DNA of 31,365 nucleotides from Gp7-AA10 sp035636095. GTDB lineage: Bacteria; Acidobacteriota; Thermoanaerobaculia; Gp7-AA8. Location of the stretch: NCBI GenBank assembly GCA_035636095.1, contig DASPZU010000037.1:1-31365 (forward strand), written 5' to 3'. The notes below the pieces were generated by a model. That model did not search any database and was not told the origin of the DNA. It saw only the letters and a program-made list of their open reading frames with translations. Position 1 is the stretch's first letter. Every line of letters starts with the position of its first letter. Shown piece by piece: positions 1-6,020 of this stretch. The position numbers were made by a program, and so were the translations under genes.

Positions 1-43
1 GCTCGGAGCTCGACCACTGACCGCGTTCTTTGTAATTCGACTC

Positions 44-72
44 TGCACGGCGCGATAACATCGCGCCGTGCG
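44..72. promoter_or_regulatory. Hairpin holding the start codon of the amidohydrolase; possible -10 element
   Basis: Positions 45-56 and 60-71 form a perfect 12-bp inverted repeat with the 3-nt loop AAC. The GTG start codon (68-70) lies in the 3' arm. The loop region also contains TAACAT (56-61), which fits a TANNNT -10 hexamer 6 nt before the GTG. There is no Shine-Dalgarno. Either the message is leaderless and the fold exists only in DNA or in longer transcripts, or translation from a longer transcript would be blocked by the stem. Confidence 0.5.
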
Positions 73-907
73 CGTTTTTGACGTTCATCTTCATGTGCAG
101 CCGTGGTCGATGATCCGCCCCGACGCAATGACGATGATCGACGACCCCTCCCACGCCGGCGCCAAAGAGATCCTGGCATCCGCCGACAACCTGATTCGAT
201 TTCTCGATGCCAACGGCGTCGACCGCGTCTGCTGTATCAACTACGTGGCACCGGAAGTGATGGGATTTACACGCGAGGTCAACGAATGGATCGCTGATTT
301 CACGCGCGGCCATCGCGACCGGCTGCTTCCGGTCGGATCGGTGCATCCGCGTCACGAACGCGATGTGCGCGGGGAAACGCAACGCGTACTCGACCATGGT
401 ATTCGGATGATCAAGATCCATCCGCCGCACCAGGAATTCGCGCCGAACGCCTACCGCAGTGAGCTCCCGCAGCTGGCGGAGTTGTATCAGGAGTGCGAAG
501 CTCGCGCCGTCCCCATCATGTTTCACACCGGCACATCGGTATTCCCCCGCGCGCGCAATGTCTACGCCGATCCGATGCCGATCGACGATGTGGCGGTCGA
601 CTTTCCGCGCATCCCGATCATCCTCGCGCATGCCGGCCGTCCGCTTTATGGAGAGACGGCGTTTTTTCTGGCACGACGCCATCCCAATGTGCACCTCGAT
701 TTGTCGGGCATTCCGCCGAAGTCTCTTCCGCGATATGTCCCACGGCTGGCCGAGATCGCAGACAAGGTGCTGTGGGGAACGGACTGGCCGGCGCCGGGAG
801 TCTCCTCGCTGCGCAAGAACATCGACGATTTCCGCGGGCTCGGTTACGGCGAAGCGATCGAGAAAAAAGTGTTGTGGGAAAACGCGGCCAGATTGTTCAG
901 CGATTGA
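68..907 (+). CDS. Amidohydrolase 2 family metal-dependent hydrolase
   Basis: This 279-residue protein is a TIM-barrel amidohydrolase of the amidohydrolase 2 (PF04909) type, probably cytoplasmic, acting on a small carboxylate or ring substrate that cannot be named from sequence. The metal motif DVHLH is at residues 5-9, followed by KIHPPH near 117, FHTGT near 152, LAHAGRP near 186 and WGTDWP near 239, which is the full set of barrel-end histidine and aspartate motifs. The GTG at 68 must be the start: the HxH motif begins five residues later and an in-frame TAA lies just upstream (56-58). Its 3' end overlaps the convergent manC gene by 11 bp. It has no partner gene on its strand, so context does not indicate the substrate. 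Confidence 0.85.
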   Translation: MRVFDVHLHVQPWSMIRPDAMTMIDDPSHAGAKEILASADNLIRFLDANGVDRVCCINYVAPEVMGFTREVNEWIADFTRGHRDRLLPVGSVHPRHERDVRGETQRVLDHGIRMIKIHPPHQEFAPNAYRSELPQLAELYQECEARAVPIMFHTGTSVFPRARNVYADPMPIDDVAVDFPRIPIILAHAGRPLYGETAFFLARRHPNVHLDLSGIPPKSLPRYVPRLAEIADKVLWGTDWPAPGVSSLRKNIDDFRGLGYGEAIEKKVLWENAARLFSD

Positions 908-1703
908 GAAGGGCGGTGACATCGACGCCCAGGCGCTCCAGCGCTTCGAACGATCCGACGTCCGACCACCCGAAATCGCCGCGAATGGCGGCCACACGCG
1001 GCGCTTTTTCCATCAGCGCGTAATCGATGGAGATCGAGGGCATGTGCTGGTAATTCTGCCGCGTCACTGCCGCGATTTCCGGTGCGGCCACCGCGATTTC
1101 CCGACGAAATACGCTGGCGCGCCAGACGAAGATGCCCGCATTCCAGGCGTAGTTGCCGCGCCGCACAAACTCTTCGGCCTTTTCGCGTGACGGCTTTTCG
1201 AGAAAGCGTTCCACGGCCATCACGTCGGGCGCGAGCGCGTCGCCGAGGCGCAGGTAACCGTAGCCGGTGTTGGGGTCGCTTGCTTTGATCCCAATCGTGA
1301 CGAGGTAGTCATTCGACCCGGCAAACTCGAATGCGCGGTCGAGCACGCGCGCGAATTCCTGCTCGTCGCGGATGAAATGATCGGAGGGGAGCACCGCGAT
1401 CACGACCTCGCCTTCACGCGTTTCGATCTCGTGGCAACAGAGCGTAATTGCGGGCGCGTTGTTGCGGCGCGCCGGTTCAGTCAATATGTTGGCTATATCG
1501 AGCTGCTCGCTGCATTTTGCGGCGTACTGTTCATTGGTCGAGACGTAGACCGTTGTGACGCTGCCACGAACGCGGGCATACGTCTTTTCCAGCAGCGAGC
1601 AGCCGTCAAAGATTCGCAGGAATTGTTTCGGGTTTTCGTCCGAGCTGAGCGGCCGCAGGCGTGTACCGGCGCCGCCTGCCAGGATGAGCGCGACGCGCTT
1701 CAA
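897..1703 (-). CDS. manC: Mannose-1-phosphate guanylyltransferase, compact form
   Basis: The product makes GDP-mannose from mannose-1-phosphate and GTP. The nucleotidyltransferase signature LILAGGAGTRLRPLS is at residues 7-20 with PKQ at 25-27; the motifs EPARRNNAPAI, GYGY, FLEKPSREKA and FGWSDVGSFEAL follow in the normal order. The frame is open further upstream, but the start is placed at TTG 1703 because it overlaps the TGA of the upstream glycosyltransferase gene as TTGA, a translational-coupling junction, and because the protein then begins exactly at the nucleotide-binding motif. At 268 residues it is shorter than the usual 350 or so: the protein stops about 15 residues after the FGWSDVG motif and lacks the C-terminal beta-helix, so it may have lost regulation or oligomerisation. 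It probably supplies GDP-mannose to the coupled glycosyltransferase. Confidence 0.85.
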   Translation of the reverse strand: MKRVALILAGGAGTRLRPLSSDENPKQFLRIFDGCSLLEKTYARVRGSVTTVYVSTNEQYAAKCSEQLDIANILTEPARRNNAPAITLCCHEIETREGEVVIAVLPSDHFIRDEQEFARVLDRAFEFAGSNDYLVTIGIKASDPNTGYGYLRLGDALAPDVMAVERFLEKPSREKAEEFVRRGNYAWNAGIFVWRASVFRREIAVAAPEIAAVTRQNYQHMPSISIDYALMEKAPRVAAIRGDFGWSDVGSFEALERLGVDVTALLNR

Positions 1704-3160
1704 GATGCTGTCCCGGCCGCCGCCATCGCTTCTTCGCTTTTCACAACCACCGGCCCGCCACCCTTCCGCCCGATGACGATCAGGCTCAGGCCGCTGCGTG
1801 GCCGATCGCCTTCGAGTGTTTTCAACAGCGGGACCATTCGGTCGAAGAGCCGTGATTGCGCCAGCGGCAGGCCCTGGCGATTCAGAACCCGCGAATTCAA
1901 CCACCATGCGAATCGCGCGACCTGGTTCTGATACGAGGCGTCTTCGACCTCAAATCCCGCCTGCCGCAATTTGTCGACCAGCTCGTCTTTCTCGTAGCGA
2001 CGTTGATGTCCGACCCCGCGATCGAGCGAGCCGTACAGATCTTTTCCGGCGGGGACGAAAATCACGATGCGGCCGCCCGGCTGCAGAAGCTGATTTGCGC
2101 GACGCAATGCCGCCGCATCGTCCACGGTGTGCTCGAGAACGTTGATGCACAGGATGGTGTCGAAGGCATAGCGTGAAAGATCGAGACCGTCGTCGGTGTC
2201 GAGATCGAGACGCTCGACGACGATTCCCGGCCGCCGGCGAAACGCGTTTCTGAGACGATCGATGTATGGCGTTTCCTTGTCGGTCGCGACGATCAACTCG
2301 CGCCCGTACAAAAAGCGAGTCATCGTGCCCGATCCGGCGCCGACTTCGAGCACGCGCTGCCCGACGAACGCCTGCACGCGCTCCCAGATCCATTTGTTGT
2401 AACGTTTCAGCCGATCGAGGCGGCGGATCGTCTTATAGGTCGATGGCTCGTTGGCCGGATCATCGAACAAGCCATACTTCAGAATGGTCCAGATGGCGCT
2501 GAAGCCATCCTTCCAATTGATTTTTTTTCCTTCCCAGTAATCGCGGCCATAGTACGAAATGGGCACCTCGAAGATGCGATATCCGCGCTTGGCGACTTTG
2601 GCCGTCACCTCAGGCTCGATGCCGAATCGATTGGACTGAAGATTGATGGACTGGATGACGTCGCGCCGAAAGACTTTGTAGCAGGTCTCCATGTCGGTGA
2701 GATCGAGGTTGGTGGTGAGATTCGACAGAAACGTGAGAAAGGTGTTACCGAGGCGGTGCCAGTAGAGCATGACGCGGCGGGGGTGACCTTCGAATCGCGA
2801 TCCGAAAACCACGTCGGCGTGGCCGTCCAGGATCGGCTGGATCAGCTTCGGATACTCCTCAGGGTCATACTCGAGGTCGGCGTCCTGGATCAGCACGATG
2901 TCGCCGCGCGCCTCTTGGATGCCGCGGCGGATGGCAGCGCCTTTTCCCTGGTTGACGGGCTGCAGGATGTGGCGGATCTCGAGCCACTGTTGCGCCAGCG
3001 CGGCCACCACGTCTTTCGAGCCATCGGTCGACTTGTCATCGATGACGATGATCTCCTTGTCGACCGGAACTTCCTTGACGCGGCGCAGGAGTTCGGCGAC
3101 TGTGGCGCGTTCGTTGTAGCAGGGGATGATGACGGATAGAGTCGGGACCATCACCTTCAT
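1700..3160 (-). CDS. Bifunctional GT2 glycosyltransferase (DPM-synthase-like) fused to SAM methyltransferase
   Basis: This 486-residue protein has two domains. Residues 7-230 form a GT-A glycosyltransferase family 2 domain of the dolichol-phosphate mannose synthase/GtrB type: SVIIPCYNE (9-17), IVIDDKSTDG (38-47), the metal-binding DADLEYDPEEY (93-103), GSRF (120-123) and METCYKVFRR (157-166). Residues 250-486 form a class I methyltransferase with the SAM-binding loop LEVGAGSG at 271-278 and an NVLEH motif. Such proteins usually transfer a sugar from a nucleotide sugar to polyprenyl phosphate at the membrane. No C-terminal membrane anchor is obvious. The start is ATG 3160, since sequence further upstream is translated repeat DNA. 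It is coupled to manC by a TTGA overlap, which suggests GDP-mannose as donor; that is an inference. The methyl acceptor is unknown. Confidence 0.85.
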   Translation of the reverse strand: MKVMVPTLSVIIPCYNERATVAELLRRVKEVPVDKEIIVIDDKSTDGSKDVVAALAQQWLEIRHILQPVNQGKGAAIRRGIQEARGDIVLIQDADLEYDPEEYPKLIQPILDGHADVVFGSRFEGHPRRVMLYWHRLGNTFLTFLSNLTTNLDLTDMETCYKVFRRDVIQSINLQSNRFGIEPEVTAKVAKRGYRIFEVPISYYGRDYWEGKKINWKDGFSAIWTILKYGLFDDPANEPSTYKTIRRLDRLKRYNKWIWERVQAFVGQRVLEVGAGSGTMTRFLYGRELIVATDKETPYIDRLRNAFRRRPGIVVERLDLDTDDGLDLSRYAFDTILCINVLEHTVDDAAALRRANQLLQPGGRIVIFVPAGKDLYGSLDRGVGHQRRYEKDELVDKLRQAGFEVEDASYQNQVARFAWWLNSRVLNRQGLPLAQSRLFDRMVPLLKTLEGDRPRSGLSLIVIGRKGGGPVVVKSEEAMAAAGTAS

Positions 3161-3166
3161 TTTAAA

Positions 3167-3194
3167 GGGATGAGGGATGAGGGATGAAGGATGA
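3167..3194. repeat. Four tandem GGGATGA heptamers
   Basis: The 30-bp gap between the divergent glycosyltransferase and kinase genes holds three exact GGGATGA units and one AGGATGA unit. The last unit contains the ATG start of the kinase gene. A related, inverted double array lies at 12660-12731. The repeat occupies the place where a divergent promoter would be expected. Confidence 0.9.
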
Positions 3195-4537
3195 ATGAGC
3201 ACACGACCAATGAGACGCTGCGGAAGTCGATCCACATCGGCACGGGCTTTCTCGCGATCACGCTGAAGTGGCTTCCATGGCGGATCGCGGCCGCCATCGC
3301 CGCCCTTGCCGCCATCGGAAACTGGCTGGTGCTGCATCGCATCGTCGGAAAGCGCATCGCGCGCCACCAGCGCGGCTACGACGCCGGGATCGTTCTATAT
3401 CCGCTGGCAGTATGCGCGTTGATTCTCACCTTCAACTGGCACATCGAGCTGGCGGCGGTCGGGTGGGTGATCCTCGCGTTCGGCGACGGTTTCGCGACAG
3501 TGATCGGCCGCGCCCTCCCCATCGCTCCGTTGCCGTGGAATCGAACGAAGTCGTGGGGCGGAACGCTCGGATTCGTTGGCGCGGCTGCGCTTGCAGGCGG
3601 TGCCATCGCGCAGTTTTTCGGCGGACCGTCGCTGCTCCTGGTCGCGGTTGCGGTGATCATTGCAGCATTCGTCGAATCGATGCCGCTTGGCCTCGATGAC
3701 AACGTCAGCGTTCCTGCCGCCGCTGCCGCGACGCTGGCCGTGCTCTCGATCCAGCCCATGGTGGGCGAGATCGTCCACGCGCCCATCCCCTGGCCGTGGA
3801 TCGCGCTCAACACCATCCTGGCAATCGTCGGATACGGGCTGCGCACCGTCGACCTCTCCGGCTTCATCACCGGCTGGCTCCTCGGCACCATCGTCATTCT
3901 TGGAGGCGGCCCGCCGATGTATGTCGCACTCCTCGCGTTTTTCATCGTCGGCACGGCCTGCACGCGACTCGGCTACGCCCGCAAGGCCCGCGCGGGACTG
4001 GCGCAGGAGAAGGGCGGGAGGAGGGGGGCGGGGCACGCCTTTGCCAACGTCGGCGTGGCCGCGATCTGCTCGGTGGCGGTGTGGCGAGGCCTCGGCCTGG
4101 TGCCGCTGTTCATGGGAATCACATCGCTTGCGACCGCGGCGGCCGACACCGCCGGCTCAGAGGTCGGACAACTCATCGGCAGGCGCGCATTCCATCCGCT
4201 GACCTTTCGCCGCGTGGAACGCGGAACCGATGGAGCGATGTCACTGGAAGGAACGCTGGCGGGTGTGCTCGGCGCGCTCATCGTCGCCATCGCCGGCACT
4301 GCCATGGCGGTCCATCACATTCGTCCGGCCTTCATCGGGACGGTGACGATCGACAAAGCACGCGCCATCGCAGTCGTCACGATCTCCGCGATCCTCGGCT
4401 CGTACATCGAGAGCGTCATCGGCAGCCTGACCAAAAACGTGAACAATCATGTGATGAATTTCTTGAACACTGCCATCGGCGCGATTCTCTTCTGGGTCGC
4501 ATGGAATTTCGTTCCGATGTTCGGCTTCGAGTTCTAA
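3191..4537 (+). CDS. Fused isoprenoid-alcohol kinase: VTE5-like (phytol/dolichol kinase) + DUF92 (VTE6-like) membrane protein
   Basis: This 448-residue polytopic membrane protein joins two families. Residues 1-200 resemble the phytol/dolichol kinase and CDP-diglyceride synthetase superfamily: RKSIHIGTG near residue 11, LAFGDGFATVIGR near 95, a WNRTKSWGGTLGF block near 115 and ESMPLGLDDNVSVP near 162. Residues 205-448 match DUF92, with ATAAADTAGSEVGQLIG near 315, GTDGAMSLEGTLAG near 346 and a C-terminal NNHVMNFLNTAIGA. In plants and cyanobacteria these are separate enzymes, VTE5 phosphorylating phytol and VTE6 phosphorylating phytyl phosphate, so the fusion predicts conversion of an isoprenoid alcohol to its diphosphate in one protein. 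The substrate here is inferred, not seen. The start lies inside a heptamer repeat, lacks a good ribosome-binding site and is somewhat uncertain. A palindromic repeat follows the stop. Confidence 0.75.
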   Translation: MNEHTTNETLRKSIHIGTGFLAITLKWLPWRIAAAIAALAAIGNWLVLHRIVGKRIARHQRGYDAGIVLYPLAVCALILTFNWHIELAAVGWVILAFGDGFATVIGRALPIAPLPWNRTKSWGGTLGFVGAAALAGGAIAQFFGGPSLLLVAVAVIIAAFVESMPLGLDDNVSVPAAAAATLAVLSIQPMVGEIVHAPIPWPWIALNTILAIVGYGLRTVDLSGFITGWLLGTIVILGGGPPMYVALLAFFIVGTACTRLGYARKARAGLAQEKGGRRGAGHAFANVGVAAICSVAVWRGLGLVPLFMGITSLATAAADTAGSEVGQLIGRRAFHPLTFRRVERGTDGAMSLEGTLAGVLGALIVAIAGTAMAVHHIRPAFIGTVTIDKARAIAVVTISAILGSYIESVIGSLTKNVNNHVMNFLNTAIGAILFWVAWNFVPMFGFEF

Positions 4538-4542
4538 ATGCG

Positions 4543-4602
4543 CCCCTCACCCTGGCGGCGGTGTGAGGCCCCTCGCCCCGCGGAGCGGGACCGGGTGAGG
4601 GG
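4543..4602. repeat. CCCCTCACCC...GGGTGAGGGG palindromic repeat, copy 1
   Basis: The element opens with CCCCTCACCC and closes with its reverse complement, with inner partial arms including CCGCGGAGCGG. It starts 5 nt after the kinase stop codon and ends 17 nt before der. Copies 2 and 3 at 8916-8981 and 27488-27550 share the outer arms. It could act as a transcript-end or mRNA-stabilising hairpin of REP type. Confidence 0.85.
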
Positions 4603-4605
4603 TTG

Positions 4606-4611
4606 TAGCAT
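4606..4611 (+). promoter_or_regulatory. Putative -10 element of der
   Basis: TAGCAT lies 8 nt before the der ATG, with no Shine-Dalgarno between, so a near-leaderless transcript is possible. No convincing -35 box is seen; upstream is the palindromic repeat. Confidence 0.35.
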
Positions 4612-4619
4612 GGCGGCCG

Positions 4620-5954
4620 ATGAAGCGCGTCGTGATCGTCGGGCGGCCTAACGTCGGAAAGTCGACTCTGTTCAATCGGCTGGCCGGATCTCGCCGCGCT
4701 CTGATTCACGATCTGCCCGGCATGACGCGCGACCGTCTGACAACCATCGCGACTCTCGACGATGGCCGCAAATACGAGCTGACCGACACCGGCGGCCTCG
4801 AGTACGGCCACTCGCCGATGTCAGACTACGCGCCGGAGATTCGAGCGCAGGCGACGCGGGCCGTTGAATCGGCGGATCTCATTCTCCTTGTTGTCGACGG
4901 CGTCGCGGGTGTTCTCCCCGAAGACCGCGAAATCGCGACTGAGCTGCGCCCGCACGCGTCGCGGACGATGCTCCTCGTCAACAAGACCGATCGGCGCGAT
5001 GTCGAGGAGAACGCGCCCGAGTTTTACGAGTTGGGCTTCGAGCGTCTGTTGCTCATCTCCGCCGAGCATGGCCAGGGGGTGGACGAAGTTGTCGACGCGA
5101 TTGCGGACGTTGTTCCGGCTGAGCCAGAAACGGAAGACGACAAAGCGGAGCCGATCCGCGTCGCCATCATCGGCCGGCCGAATGTCGGCAAGTCATCGCT
5201 TCTGAATCGATTGACGAATGAGGAGCGCGCCGTCGTTTCGCCGATCTCCGGAACGACGCGCGATGCCATCGATTCCGAGATCGAGCGCCAGGGGCGGCGG
5301 TATCGCATCATCGACACCGCCGGGATCCGCCGCAAGGGAAAGACGACCGATGGCGCCGAAAAGCTGGCGGTCATCTCGGCGCGCAAAGCGATCGAGCGCT
5401 GCGAAATCGGGCTGGTGATGATCGACGCCACCGAAGGTGTCGCGGCGCAGGACGCCACTGTGGCCGGATATGCCGAGGAGGCCGGGAAGGCCGCACTGAT
5501 CGTCGTCAACAAATGGGACGCCGATCAGCACACGCCTGAAGATGCGAAAAAGTTCGAGGACGCCATTCGATTCAAATTGAAATTTCTCGCCTACGCGCCC
5601 GTCGAATTCATCTCGGCGAAAACCGGACGGCGCGTCGAAAAGATCTTTCCGCGCATCGATACGATCGTGACCGGCTATCGCAAGAGATTCCGGACCTCCG
5701 AGCTCAACACCATCCTCGAGCGCGCCATCGCGCAGCATCAACCGCCATCGACCAAAGGCCGCGCGCGGCGCTTCTATTACGCCACGCAGCTCAAAACGCA
5801 GCCGCCCACGATCGCTCTCTTCTCGAACAGCGATGCCCCGCTGCATTTTTCTTACCGGCGCTACCTCGAGAATACGTTTCGTGATGCGCTTGGCCTGGTC
5901 GGGTCGCCCATTCACCTCGTCATCCGCGCGCGCAAAGGCATGAAACGCGGTTGA
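4620..5954 (+). CDS. der: Ribosome assembly GTPase Der (EngA)
   Basis: Der is a double-GTPase essential for 50S ribosomal subunit maturation. Two G domains in tandem are visible: GRPNVGKS at residues 8-15 with DTGG, NKTD and SAEHG motifs, and a second GRPNVGKS near 185 with TTRDAID, DTAGIRRKGK, NKWD and SAKTGR. The C-terminal KH-like domain ends in FRDALGLVGSPIHLVIRARKG. The length of 444 residues is normal for the family. The ATG at 4620 gives the canonical N-terminus directly before the first P-loop. It is the only gene between a palindromic repeat and the TonB-dependent receptor gene, so it is likely transcribed alone. Confidence 0.97.
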   Translation: MKRVVIVGRPNVGKSTLFNRLAGSRRALIHDLPGMTRDRLTTIATLDDGRKYELTDTGGLEYGHSPMSDYAPEIRAQATRAVESADLILLVVDGVAGVLPEDREIATELRPHASRTMLLVNKTDRRDVEENAPEFYELGFERLLLISAEHGQGVDEVVDAIADVVPAEPETEDDKAEPIRVAIIGRPNVGKSSLLNRLTNEERAVVSPISGTTRDAIDSEIERQGRRYRIIDTAGIRRKGKTTDGAEKLAVISARKAIERCEIGLVMIDATEGVAAQDATVAGYAEEAGKAALIVVNKWDADQHTPEDAKKFEDAIRFKLKFLAYAPVEFISAKTGRRVEKIFPRIDTIVTGYRKRFRTSELNTILERAIAQHQPPSTKGRARRFYYATQLKTQPPTIALFSNSDAPLHFSYRRYLENTFRDALGLVGSPIHLVIRARKGMKRG

Positions 5955-6020
5955 CAGGGGCGCTTCCGAGGCGCAGAGTTCCCAAAAAACGCCCGGTATC
6001 AAAAAAGAAAGGAGCCCTGT

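Noticed and set aside
1704..1907. N-terminal extension of manC
   Set aside because: The extension overlaps the methyltransferase C-terminus and lies before the nucleotide-binding motif; the TTGA junction at 1700-1703 is the better start.
3161..3367. N-terminal extension of the glycosyltransferase
   Set aside because: It is translated heptamer repeat and the complement of the kinase gene; the GT2 fold begins just after ATG 3160.
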